Assembly (NCBI GenBank): GCA_934589065.1
Contig: CAKTNN010000006.1
Location: 11,916 to 75,915, forward strand
Source: an uncultured Oscillospiraceae bacterium
GTDB lineage: Bacteria > Bacillota > Clostridia > Oscillospirales > Oscillospiraceae
Reading direction: 5' to 3'
Length of the DNA stretch: 64,000 bases
Both the position numbers and the translations under genes were made by a program. Shown here piece by piece: positions 8,892-17,129 of this stretch. Every line of letters begins with the position of its first letter. Within the stretch, counting starts at the first letter, position 1. The notes under the pieces are model-generated. The model searched no databases and was not told the DNA's origin. It saw nothing but the letters and a program-made list of their open reading frames with translations.

Positions 8892-9554
8892 ATGCTCTAT
8901 ACCCTGGAAAATGTCCGGGCCAACATCCGAACCCGGCAGGGCGGGCGGGTCTTCTTTCTGGGGCAGGAAGACACCCTGACAAGCGCTGCCCGGGACTACC
9001 TGAATGGGGAGCGGATCCCCATCCTGCCGGCGTCCCAGGCGAAAATTACCCGTTACCGGGGCCTGGACGGCTGCTATTACGAAGAAAAGCCGGAACACAT
9101 GACCCAGCTTACCGGGGAAATTCTGGTTCCGAAGACCCATCCGCGGATTCTCTTTCGGGGCAAATTGGATGCGTTGCAGAGTGAACTCATCCTTCTTGCC
9201 CTGGAGGAGCCGGGCCTTGGAAAGGAGTGCGGGGAAATGCTGGAATTTGTCCGGCAGATTCTGAAAAGCGAGGTGCTGGAAGAGCCCTTTCGGGAGGAAA
9301 AGCTTCTGGGGCTGACGCTGGACGAGATCCGCGTTTTCAGTCAGCAGCCCCAAAAATATTTGGGAAAGCCCCATTTTATGCCGGGGCCCCAGCATGGGCT
9401 GACCGTTGCACGGCTGAATGCGCTGCGAACCCAGGTGCGCCAGACAGAGCTGGCGGCGGCCCAGGCTTTTCCGGAACAGCGGCAGGACATTGTCCGGGGC
9501 CTGAACCGGCTCAGCAGCGCGGTGTATGTGCTCATGCTCAAATGCCAACATTAG
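8892..9554 (+). CDS. eutT: Corrinoid adenosyltransferase EutT
   Basis: EutT makes adenosylcobalamin for the lyase from cob(I)alamin and ATP. The 220-residue product aligns by eye with EutT from MTQLTGEILVPKTHPRILFRGKLD through EPFREEKLLGL, and NRLSSAVYVLMLK near the end. The enterobacterial HxxC/CCxxC metal-binding segment that normally precedes this region is not visible: only one Cys is found between residues 45 and 75. The protein is also about 45 residues shorter than Salmonella EutT. It starts 3 bases after eutM. Confidence 0.85.
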   Translation: MLYTLENVRANIRTRQGGRVFFLGQEDTLTSAARDYLNGERIPILPASQAKITRYRGLDGCYYEEKPEHMTQLTGEILVPKTHPRILFRGKLDALQSELILLALEEPGLGKECGEMLEFVRQILKSEVLEEPFREEKLLGLTLDEIRVFSQQPQKYLGKPHFMPGPQHGLTVARLNALRTQVRQTELAAAQAFPEQRQDIVRGLNRLSSAVYVLMLKCQH

Positions 9555-9583
9555 GCCCCCTAGGGCCGGGAGGAAGGACTGCT

Positions 9584-10948
9584 ATGAAACTCAAGACCAC
9601 CCTATTGGGGAAAACATACCAATTTCGGGACTTAAAACAGGTGCTTGCCAAGGCAAACGAAGAGAAAACCGGCGACCTCCTGGCAGGTCTGGGGGCGGAA
9701 AGCGCCCAGGAGCGGGTGGCTGCCAAGGTGGTGCTGGCTGGGGTGACCCTGGAGCAGCTGCGGGAAAACCCGGCGGTTCCTTATGAATCGGACGAGGTGA
9801 CCCGGATTATCCAGGACGACCTGAATATCCCCCAGTATGAAAAAATCAAGAGCTGGACAGTGTCTCAGCTTCGGGAGTATATCCTGGATGAAAATACCAC
9901 AGGGGCGGATATCTCCGTCCTCAGCCGGGGACTGACGGCGGAGATGGTGGCGGCGGTATGCAAGCTCATGGGAAACCTGGACCTCATTTACGCCGCCAAC
10001 AAAATCACTGTTACGGCCCACTGCAATACCACCATCGGCCTGCCCGGAACGCTGAGCTGCCGCCTGCAGCCCAACCACACCACCGATGACCCGGAGGGCA
10101 TTACGGCCTCTACCCTGGAAGGGCTGAGCTTCGGGGCGGGGGACGCGGTGATCGGCCTGAATCCCGTGACGGATTCCCCGGAGCAGGCAGGGAAAATCCT
10201 GCGCAGATTCCAGGAAATTAAAGAGCACTGGAATATTCCCACCCAAATCTGCGTACTGGCCCATGTGACCACCCAGATGAAGGCGGTGGAAAAGGGCGCG
10301 CCCTGTGACCTGATTTTTCAGTCCATTGCCGGAAGCCAGAAGGGAAACGAGGCCTTTGGCTTTACCGCGAAGACCCTGGAGGAGGCACGGGCCCTGATGC
10401 TCCAGCGGGGCACGGCAGAAGGGCCTAACGTTTTGTATTTTGAAACGGGGCAGGGGTCGGAGCTGTCCAGCTCTGCCCATTTTGATACCGACCAGGTGAC
10501 CATGGAGGCCAGGTGCTACGGCTTTGCCAAGCGCTATAGACCCTTCCTGGTAAACACCGTGGTGGGCTTTATCGGCCCGGAGTATCTCTACGATGCCCGC
10601 CAGGTCACCCGGGCGGGGCTTGAGGACCATTTTATGGGCAAGCTGACGGGAATCAGCATGGGCTGTGACTGCTGCTATACCAACCACATGAAGGCAGACC
10701 AGAACGATATTGAAAATCTGGCCTCCCTTCTGACCCTGGCTGGGTGCAACTATTTTATGGGCATCCCCCATGGGGACGATATTATGCTGAATTATCAGAC
10801 CACCGGTTTCCGGGAAACTGCGGCACTGCGGGAGATTACCGGAAAGACTGCCATCCCGGAATTCCAGCGCTGGCTGGAAAAAATGGGCTTTGTGGAAAAC
10901 GGTCACCTGACGGCAAAAGCCGGGGACGGCTCGTGCCTGCTGTATTGA
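9584..10948 (+). CDS. eutB: Ethanolamine ammonia-lyase large subunit EutB
   Basis: EutB is the catalytic TIM-barrel subunit that binds substrate and adenosylcobalamin. The 454-residue product has normal family length and contains the characteristic segments TIGLPGTLSCRLQPNHTTDD, IGLNPVTDS, YFETGQGSELSS and GCDCCYTNHMKADQND. The ATG at 9584 follows GGGAGGAAGG. The open frame continues upstream through eutT without family similarity, so the shorter start was chosen. It follows eutT, not eutC. Confidence 0.97.
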   Translation: MKLKTTLLGKTYQFRDLKQVLAKANEEKTGDLLAGLGAESAQERVAAKVVLAGVTLEQLRENPAVPYESDEVTRIIQDDLNIPQYEKIKSWTVSQLREYILDENTTGADISVLSRGLTAEMVAAVCKLMGNLDLIYAANKITVTAHCNTTIGLPGTLSCRLQPNHTTDDPEGITASTLEGLSFGAGDAVIGLNPVTDSPEQAGKILRRFQEIKEHWNIPTQICVLAHVTTQMKAVEKGAPCDLIFQSIAGSQKGNEAFGFTAKTLEEARALMLQRGTAEGPNVLYFETGQGSELSSSAHFDTDQVTMEARCYGFAKRYRPFLVNTVVGFIGPEYLYDARQVTRAGLEDHFMGKLTGISMGCDCCYTNHMKADQNDIENLASLLTLAGCNYFMGIPHGDDIMLNYQTTGFRETAALREITGKTAIPEFQRWLEKMGFVENGHLTAKAGDGSCLLY

Positions 10949-10974
10949 GGAAATCGGAAGGGAAGGAGAAAACC

Positions 10975-12405
10975 ATGATGGAATTGGATGAAGACCTTCT
11001 GGCCCGGCAGGAGGCCAGGGATTTGTGCCGCCGGGCAGGCAAAGCCCAGTCGGTGCTGGAAACCCTGCCCCAGGAAAAGCTGGATGCCATTGTAAAGGCT
11101 ATGGCGGCAGCCTTTGAGCCGGAGTGCGCCGCCTTGGCAAAACTGGCGGTGGAGGAGACGGGCTTCGGAAATACCCAGGATAAAACGGAAAAGAATCTGT
11201 TTGCCTGCCGGAAGGTTTTGCAGGCCATAGCCCCCATGAAAACCGTGGGCATTCTCAAGGAGGATGCCGAAAAACGGCTGTGGGAAATCGGTGTGCCGGT
11301 GGGGGTGATTGGGGCCATTGTGCCCAGCACCAATCCCACTTCCACCGTGTGCTACAAGGCGCTGATTGCCCTGAAGGCCGGCTGCGCCATTGTATTTTCG
11401 CCCCACCCGAAGGCGGCTCAGTGCACCCGCAGGGCGGCGGAGATTCTCGCCCGGGCGGCCCAGGCGGCAGGGGCGCCGGATGGGGCGATCGGCTGCCTGA
11501 CGAAAAACAAAATGGCGGGAACTCAGGAGCTGATGTCCGCACCGGAGGTGCGCCTATTGCTGGCAACCGGCGGCCCGGGTATGGTTCGGGCGGCCTATTC
11601 CTCCGGCAAGCCTGCCATTGGGGTAGGGGCAGGCAATGGCCCTGCCTATATCCACTCTACGGCGGACGTCAGCAGGGCCATTGGGGATATTGTACGCTCC
11701 AAGACCTTTGACAACGGTACGGTCTGTGCCTCCGAGCAGAGCGTCATTGTGGAAAAAAGCATGGAAAAAGCGGTGCTTTCCGAGGCAGAAAGGCAGGGCA
11801 TTTACCTGATGCCCAAGGAGCAGGCAGGGGCCCTTGCCAGGCTTTTGTTTCAGCCCAACGGGAAGCTGAATCCCCAGGTGGTGGGGAAAACCGCCATTTA
11901 TCTTGCGGAAAAGGCGGGCTTTTCCGTGCCGAAGGATACCAAGGTATTGATGGCGCGGGAACAGGAGGCCGGGCCCACCCGGCCCTATTCCATGGAAAAG
12001 CTGTGTCCGGTGCTGGCCTTTTTTGTTATGGACAGCGAGGATGAGGTGCTTGCCAAGGCTGTGGAGGTGCTGCGTCACGAGGGCAGCGGGCACACCTTTG
12101 CCATGCACGCCCGGGACGGGGAGGCGATCCGGCGGTTTGCAAAGTGCATTCCCGTGTCTCGCTTCCTGGTCAATGCCCCGGCAGCTCTGGGAGGAATCGG
12201 AGCGGAAAGTGCCCTTTTCCCCGCCCTGACCCTGGGCTGCGGCGCAGTGGGCGGCAGCAGCTCTTCCAATAATATTTCGCCCCTGGATCTCATCAACATT
12301 CGCCGGGTGGCCTGGGGAAATGGGGATACGCCCCAGGTTTTGCAAGCTCCTGACAGTGAACTGGTGGAACTGCTGACCCAGAAGATATTGGAACGATTGG
12401 GGTGA
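10975..12405 (+). CDS. eutE: CoA-acylating acetaldehyde dehydrogenase EutE
   Basis: EutE oxidises acetaldehyde to acetyl-CoA with NAD+. The 476-residue product has the aldehyde dehydrogenase segments GAIVPSTNPTST, VFSPHPKA, LLATGGPGMV and the catalytic cysteine in NGTVCASEQSVIV. The start follows AAGGAG by 6 bases. The N-terminal encapsulation helix seen in enterobacterial EutE is not obvious: the sequence enters the dehydrogenase fold almost at once. It sits 26 bases after eutB. Confidence 0.94.
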   Translation: MMELDEDLLARQEARDLCRRAGKAQSVLETLPQEKLDAIVKAMAAAFEPECAALAKLAVEETGFGNTQDKTEKNLFACRKVLQAIAPMKTVGILKEDAEKRLWEIGVPVGVIGAIVPSTNPTSTVCYKALIALKAGCAIVFSPHPKAAQCTRRAAEILARAAQAAGAPDGAIGCLTKNKMAGTQELMSAPEVRLLLATGGPGMVRAAYSSGKPAIGVGAGNGPAYIHSTADVSRAIGDIVRSKTFDNGTVCASEQSVIVEKSMEKAVLSEAERQGIYLMPKEQAGALARLLFQPNGKLNPQVVGKTAIYLAEKAGFSVPKDTKVLMAREQEAGPTRPYSMEKLCPVLAFFVMDSEDEVLAKAVEVLRHEGSGHTFAMHARDGEAIRRFAKCIPVSRFLVNAPAALGGIGAESALFPALTLGCGAVGGSSSSNNISPLDLINIRRVAWGNGDTPQVLQAPDSELVELLTQKILERLG

Positions 12406-12473
12406 CAAATCAGAAGATGTGCCCCGTTTATGCACCTTTTGGGACGATTTTGCCCACTTGAGGAGGAAGAAAC

Positions 12474-13073
12474 ATGGATGTAAGCAAGCTGACAGACGCT
12501 GTTTGCAGTCAGCTTTTTATAGAGCTGGAAGCCTCCGGGCGGCATGTGCATTTAACAAAGGAGCAGGCCCAAACGCTCTTTGGGCACGGCTTAACACCGG
12601 AGCGCCTCTTGAGCCAGCCGGGGCAGTTTCTGGCCCGGGAGCGGGCGACTGTCCGGGGGCCCAAGGGAGAATTCCGGGATGTAGCGGTGCTGGGGCCGGA
12701 ACGGAAGGAGGCCCAGGTGGAAATATCCATGACGGATGCACGCGCCTTGGGCATTCCGGCCCCGGTCCGGCTCTCCGGGAAGGTAGCCGATACGCCCGGC
12801 GCGGTGCTCTCCGGGCCCCTGGGGAAAGTGCAGCTGAATCAGGGCGTGATCGTTGCCAAACGGCACATTCACCTGACACCGGAATCCGCCGCAAATTTTG
12901 GTGTGGAGGACGGACAGGCGGTAAAGCTCAAAACCTTTACCCGGCGGCCTTTGATTTTTGAAGATGTGGTGGTGCGGGTCAGCGATCAATTCGCCCCCTA
13001 TGCGCACCTGGACTATGACGAGGCCAATGCCTGCGGCTTTCAAAAGGGAGACTTGGGGAGGATATTGCCATGA
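12474..13073 (+). CDS. pduL: Phosphate propanoyl/acetyltransferase of PduL type
   Basis: This enzyme converts acetyl-CoA to acetyl phosphate and recycles CoA in the compartment. The 199-residue product has the paired zinc-binding motifs SGRHVHLT (about 22-29) and KRHIHLTPESA (about 124-134) of PduL, two beta-barrel halves, and the ending DEANACGF. PduL replaces EutD here. The N-terminus (MDVSKLTDAVCSQLF) may be a short encapsulation helix. A strong GAGGAGGAAG site precedes the ATG. Confidence 0.93.
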   Translation: MDVSKLTDAVCSQLFIELEASGRHVHLTKEQAQTLFGHGLTPERLLSQPGQFLARERATVRGPKGEFRDVAVLGPERKEAQVEISMTDARALGIPAPVRLSGKVADTPGAVLSGPLGKVQLNQGVIVAKRHIHLTPESAANFGVEDGQAVKLKTFTRRPLIFEDVVVRVSDQFAPYAHLDYDEANACGFQKGDLGRILP

Positions 13074-13465
13074 CGGCGCTGCTGATCGGAAAAGAGCCTG
13101 GGGCGGCCCTGGGCTATACCTATGTCCGGGAGCCGCCCTACGATGCGGTGGTTATCGGCTCTTTAAGCCTGGGGGAGCTGCTGCGGTTTCGGGAGGAACG
13201 GGTGCTGAGCGCCCTGGCCCAGGGAAAAACGGTATATCTTTACACCCCGGGGCTGCCTCAGAGTGAAAAGAACCGGGCGCTCTCCGGCAGCCTGACGGCG
13301 GCCCAACGGGAGCTGAAAAACTGGGGCGTGCTTTTTACCGACGGTGGCAGAAAACGGCTCATCACCGCCGAGGAAGCCCGGGCCATGCGGGCCCAGGGCA
13401 AGCGCCCCACATCGGCATCCGTGCTGACGCCGCTGGCAAAGGAAATATTGGAGGGATCGGATTGA
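13070..13465 (+). CDS. Uncharacterised microcompartment-operon protein (TIGR02536-like)
   Basis: The 131-residue product is soluble, with a repeated glycine-free alpha/beta look: VVIGSLSLGELL, KTVYLYTPGLP and a C-terminal ITAEEARAM segment. It resembles the small putative ethanolamine-utilisation proteins found beside eutN in Firmicutes, based on position and overall sequence; the role is unknown to me. It overlaps pduL by four bases and eutN by four, so the three are translationally linked. Confidence 0.6.
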   Translation: MTALLIGKEPGAALGYTYVREPPYDAVVIGSLSLGELLRFREERVLSALAQGKTVYLYTPGLPQSEKNRALSGSLTAAQRELKNWGVLFTDGGRKRLITAEEARAMRAQGKRPTSASVLTPLAKEILEGSD

Positions 13466-13701
13466 AAATCGGAAATGTGGTGGGCTCTATTTGGGCTACC
13501 CGAAAGGCCCAGTGCCTGCAGGGGCAGACCTTCCTGGTGGTGCGTTCCGGCAGCGAAGAGCTGGTGGCGGCAGACCAGGTGGGGGCAGGCCCGGGAGACC
13601 AGGTACTGCTGGCTACGGGCACAGTGGCATCCCGCTACTGTATGGATGCCCCGGTGGACGCTGCGGTGGTGGCGATACTGGACAGCGGGAAGGGAGAATA
13701 A
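13462..13701 (+). CDS. eutN: Microcompartment pentameric vertex protein EutN
   Basis: EutN/CcmL proteins cap the vertices of the shell. The 79-residue product shows IGNVVGSIWATRK and the characteristic ending GTVASRYCMDAPVDAAVVAILD. It starts with TTG, overlapping the preceding stop (TTGA), and its own stop overlaps the eutH start (TAATG). Confidence 0.93.
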   Translation: MKIGNVVGSIWATRKAQCLQGQTFLVVRSGSEELVAADQVGAGPGDQVLLATGTVASRYCMDAPVDAAVVAILDSGKGE

Positions 13702-14792
13702 TGTCATTTGATGCCGTACTCATTGCCCTGATGGCAGTGTTTGCTCTGCTGGGGGGCCTGGATCGCATTCTGGGCAGCCGGTTTGGCCTGGGGCAGCGAT
13801 TTGAAGAGGGCATTCTGGCAATGGGCTCCCTGGCCCTGGCAATGGTGGGAATCGTCTGCCTGGCACCGGTGCTGGCGGCGGTATTAAAGCCCGTGGTTGT
13901 GCCCCTTTACGGCGCGCTGGGGGCAGACCCGGCTATGTTTGCCGGAACCATTCTGGCCTGCGATATGGGCGGCGGGGCGCTGGCCCGGGAGCTTGCCCAG
14001 TCCCCCCAGGCGGCAGGGCTGGGAGGGGTGATTACCGGCTCTATGCTGGGGGCAACCATTGTGTTTACCATCCCGGTGGCAATGGGAATTCTCCGGGAGG
14101 AAGACCGGCCTGCCATGGCAAAGGGGATCCTTTGCGGTATTGTGGCAATCCCCTTTGGGGTGCTGCTGGGAGGGCTCACAGCCGGATATGCCCTTTCTCT
14201 GGTGCTGCGCAATCTGATTCCCATTGTGCTGATTGCGCTGCTCATCGCCCTGGGGCTGTGGCGGGCGGAACGGGCTATGGTATTGGCCTTTACGGTCTTC
14301 GGGAAAATCGTTGTGGCGGTGGTGACCCTGGGGCTCAGCGCTGCCATCGTGGAAACCCTGACGGGCTTTGTGCTGATTCCGGGGCTTGCCCCCATTGAAG
14401 AGGGATTCCAAACGGTGGGCACCATTGCCATTGTTCTGGCAGGCGCGTTTCCCCTGGTATATGTGCTGACAAGGCTTTTGCAAAAGCCGCTGATGGGGGT
14501 GGGGACACTTTTGGGCATCAACGGTGTGGCGGCAGGGGGGCTGGTTGCCAGCCTTGCCAACTCTATTGCCACTTTCGGCATGGTAAAGGATATGGACGAA
14601 CGGGGAAAGGTTGTAAACATTGCCTTTGCCGTGCCTGCGGCCTTTGTGTTTGGCGACCATCTGGGCTTTGCCGCCGGTTTTGCGCCGGAGCTGCTGCCTG
14701 CCATGATTGTGGGCAAGCTCTCCGGGGGAATCTTTGCCGTGGTGTTCGCGCTGCTTCTGACGAAAGGTGAAGCGTCCCTAAAATCGGCCTGA
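13701..14792 (+). CDS. eutH: Ethanolamine permease EutH
   Basis: EutH imports ethanolamine. The 363-residue, strongly hydrophobic product has about ten membrane segments and family stretches such as CDMGGGALARELAQ, ITGSMLGATIVFTIP and GDHLGFAAGF. The start overlaps the eutN stop by one base. It is the last gene of the operon; no strong terminator hairpin follows before the metG promoter at 14824, so some read-through into the T-box leader is possible. Confidence 0.94.
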   Translation: MSFDAVLIALMAVFALLGGLDRILGSRFGLGQRFEEGILAMGSLALAMVGIVCLAPVLAAVLKPVVVPLYGALGADPAMFAGTILACDMGGGALARELAQSPQAAGLGGVITGSMLGATIVFTIPVAMGILREEDRPAMAKGILCGIVAIPFGVLLGGLTAGYALSLVLRNLIPIVLIALLIALGLWRAERAMVLAFTVFGKIVVAVVTLGLSAAIVETLTGFVLIPGLAPIEEGFQTVGTIAIVLAGAFPLVYVLTRLLQKPLMGVGTLLGINGVAAGGLVASLANSIATFGMVKDMDERGKVVNIAFAVPAAFVFGDHLGFAAGFAPELLPAMIVGKLSGGIFAVVFALLLTKGEASLKSA

Positions 14793-14823
14793 GGGAAGAA
14801 TCCGGGATATGCGTAGAAACCCC

Positions 14824-14853
14824 TTGACAAAGGCCGTTATTACAGGTTATAAT
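14824..14853 (+). promoter_or_regulatory. metG promoter
   Basis: TTGACA (14824-14829) and TATAAT (14848-14853) are separated by 18 bases and lie directly upstream of the T-box leader. Confidence 0.85.
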
Positions 14854-14859
14854 GTCCAG

Positions 14860-15090
14860 TAATACCGGCTGTGATGGGAAGAGTACGCCTGAAAACCGCA
14901 AAGAGAGCCCCGTAAGGTGGGAGGGGGCGCGGGCAAGCAGGGCCGAACATGGTCCCGGAGCCGAGGGGTCGATAGGTAGGCCCTTCCGGGTGCGCCCGTT
15001 AAAGCGCGTTTGAGGCAGGGAGCAATTCCTGTGAATCAAGGTGGTATCGCGTCAATTCTTGTCGCCCTTGGGTTATCCAAGGGCGATTTT
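14860..15090 (+). promoter_or_regulatory. Methionine T-box riboswitch upstream of metG
   Basis: The leader begins with the GATGGGAAGAGTA region, followed by AGAGAGCCCCG and GGTGGGAGGGGGCG of stem I. The specifier region GAACATGGTCC carries the Met codon ATG at 14949-14951. The antiterminator bulge appears as AAGGTGGTATCGCG (about 15038-15051), where the family usually reads TGGTACCGCG. The competing terminator is TCGCCCTTGG/CCAAGGGCGA followed by T (15062-15090). Uncharged initiator or elongator tRNA-Met should favour read-through into metG. Confidence 0.93.
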
Positions 15091-15112
15091 CTATTTTAGA
15101 GGAGGAATCACT

Positions 15113-17071
15113 ATGTGTAATGCCTGCAAAGGAAAATTCTACATTACCACACCCATCTACTATCCTTCCGACAAGCTCCACATCGGGCACACCTACTGCA
15201 CGGTGGCAACCGATGCCATGGCCCGCTACAAGCGGCTCCAGGGCTACGATGTGATGTTCCTGACGGGAACGGACGAGCACGGTCAGAAGATCGAGGATAA
15301 GGCCACTGCCGCAGGGGTTACCCCCCAGCAGTTTGTGGACAACATCGTAGAGGGCCCCGGGGGCGTGCTGGACCTGTGGAAGCTGATGAACATCTCCTAC
15401 GACCGGTTCATCCGCACCACCGATGACTACCATGTGGAGGCCATCCAGAAAGTCTTCAAGAAGATGCACGACAATGGGGACATCTACAAGGGAACCTACA
15501 AGGGTAAATACTGCAAGCCCTGCGAAAGCTTCTGGACCGAGAGCCAGCTGGTGGACGGCAAGTGTCCCGACTGCGGCAGAGAGGTGCAGGATGCGGAGGA
15601 GGAGGCCTATTTCTTCCGCCTGAGCAAGTACGCAAGCCGGGTGCAGGATCTGCTGGAAAACACCGATTTCCTGGAGCCCCGGAGCCGGGTCAACGAAATG
15701 GTGAACAACTTCATTAAGCCCGGCCTGGAAGACCTGTGCGTTTCCCGCACCAGCTTTACCTGGGGCGTGCCGGTGGACTTTGACCCGGGCCACGTGGTGT
15801 ATGTGTGGATCGATGCCCTCTTTAACTACATGACCGCCCTGGGCTTTGAAAATGACCGGTATCACGATCTGGAAAAGTTCTGGCCTGCGGATGTCCACTT
15901 TGTGGGCAAGGAGATTGTCCGTTTCCACTCCATTATCTGGCCTGCAATGCTCATGAGCCTGAACCTGCCTCTGCCCAAAAAGGTATTCGGTCACGGCTGG
16001 CTGCTCTTAGACGGCGGCAAGATGAGCAAGTCCAAGGGCAATGTGGTGGATCCCTACGTCCTGGCCCAGCGCTTCGGCGTGGATGCCCTGCGGTTCTTCC
16101 TGCTGCGCACCTTCCCCTTTGGCTCTGACGGCAACTTCTCCAATGAGTCCTTGATTTCCACCATCAATGTGGATTTGGCAAATGACCTGGGCAATCTGGT
16201 CAGCCGTACCGTTGCCATGGCCCAGAAGTATTTTGGAGCGCACCTGCCTGCCCAGCAGCAGGAGGACGCAGAAAAGGATGCCGAGCTTGTGGCAATGGCC
16301 TCCTCTCTGCGGGATAAGTACGAAGAGCAAATGGAAAAGTTTGCCTTCCAGAATGCTCTGGGAGAAATCTTTAAGGTCATCTCCCGGGCCAATAAGTATA
16401 TCGATGAGAATGCACCCTGGGTGCTTGCCAAGGATGAGGCCCAGAAGCCCAGACTGGCAAAAGTGCTCTATAACCTTCTGGAAACCGTCCGGATCTGCGC
16501 AGGCCTGCTGCAGCCCTTTATGCCCGATACCGCAGCGGAAATCGGCAAGCGCCTGGGCGGCGCCGACCTGACCTGGGATACCCTGAATGTCTTCGGGACG
16601 CTGGATAAAGAGGCTGCCACCGTGGCAGGCCCTGCTCTGTTCCCCAGAATCGACATGGAAAAGGAACTGGCAGAGCTGGAGAAGCTGAATAAACCCGCCG
16701 TTCCGGCCCTGGAAATTGAGCCCTACACCGAGGAAAGCGTGGATTTCGATACCTTCTGCAAAAATGAGCTCCGGGCCGTAAAGGTTAAGGCCTGCGAGAC
16801 GGTGAAGAAGAGCGACAAGCTGCTGCAATTCACCCTGGATGACGGCACCGGAACGGATCGCCAGATTCTCTCCGGCATTGCCAAGTACTATAAGCCCGAG
16901 GAGCTGGTTGGGAAGACCCTGGTTGCCATCACCAATCTGCCCCCCAGAAAGATGATGGGCAGAGTTTCCTCCGGTATGCTTCTGAGTGCTGTGCACAAGG
17001 AGCAGGGAGAGGAAAAGCTGAACCTTGTGATGCTCTCCGACAGCATCCCCGCCGGCGCAAAGCTGTGCTGA
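15113..17071 (+). CDS. metG: Methionyl-tRNA synthetase
   Basis: This enzyme charges tRNA-Met. The 652-residue product has the HIGH motif (KLHIGHTY, about residue 22), a zinc knuckle (CKPCESF...CPDCGRE), the KMSKS loop (about 303-307) and a C-terminal EMAP/tRNA-binding domain from DFDTFCKNELRAVKV. Length matches clostridial MetG with the appended dimerisation domain. AGAGGAGGA precedes the ATG. Expression is controlled by the T-box upstream. Confidence 0.98.
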   Translation: MCNACKGKFYITTPIYYPSDKLHIGHTYCTVATDAMARYKRLQGYDVMFLTGTDEHGQKIEDKATAAGVTPQQFVDNIVEGPGGVLDLWKLMNISYDRFIRTTDDYHVEAIQKVFKKMHDNGDIYKGTYKGKYCKPCESFWTESQLVDGKCPDCGREVQDAEEEAYFFRLSKYASRVQDLLENTDFLEPRSRVNEMVNNFIKPGLEDLCVSRTSFTWGVPVDFDPGHVVYVWIDALFNYMTALGFENDRYHDLEKFWPADVHFVGKEIVRFHSIIWPAMLMSLNLPLPKKVFGHGWLLLDGGKMSKSKGNVVDPYVLAQRFGVDALRFFLLRTFPFGSDGNFSNESLISTINVDLANDLGNLVSRTVAMAQKYFGAHLPAQQQEDAEKDAELVAMASSLRDKYEEQMEKFAFQNALGEIFKVISRANKYIDENAPWVLAKDEAQKPRLAKVLYNLLETVRICAGLLQPFMPDTAAEIGKRLGGADLTWDTLNVFGTLDKEAATVAGPALFPRIDMEKELAELEKLNKPAVPALEIEPYTEESVDFDTFCKNELRAVKVKACETVKKSDKLLQFTLDDGTGTDRQILSGIAKYYKPEELVGKTLVAITNLPPRKMMGRVSSGMLLSAVHKEQGEEKLNLVMLSDSIPAGAKLC

Positions 17072-17092
17072 TACAGAAAAATTAAAGAGAAA

Positions 17093-17125
17093 AGCCCACC
17101 GTGTTCACCCACGGTGGGCTTTTTA
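17093..17125. terminator. Bidirectional terminator between metG and the ABC exporter
   Basis: AAAGCCCACCGTG and CACGGTGGGCTTT pair around a short loop, with T-runs on both strands. It can end metG from the left and the ABC exporter operon from the right. Confidence 0.9.
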
Positions 17126-17129
17126 GGGC

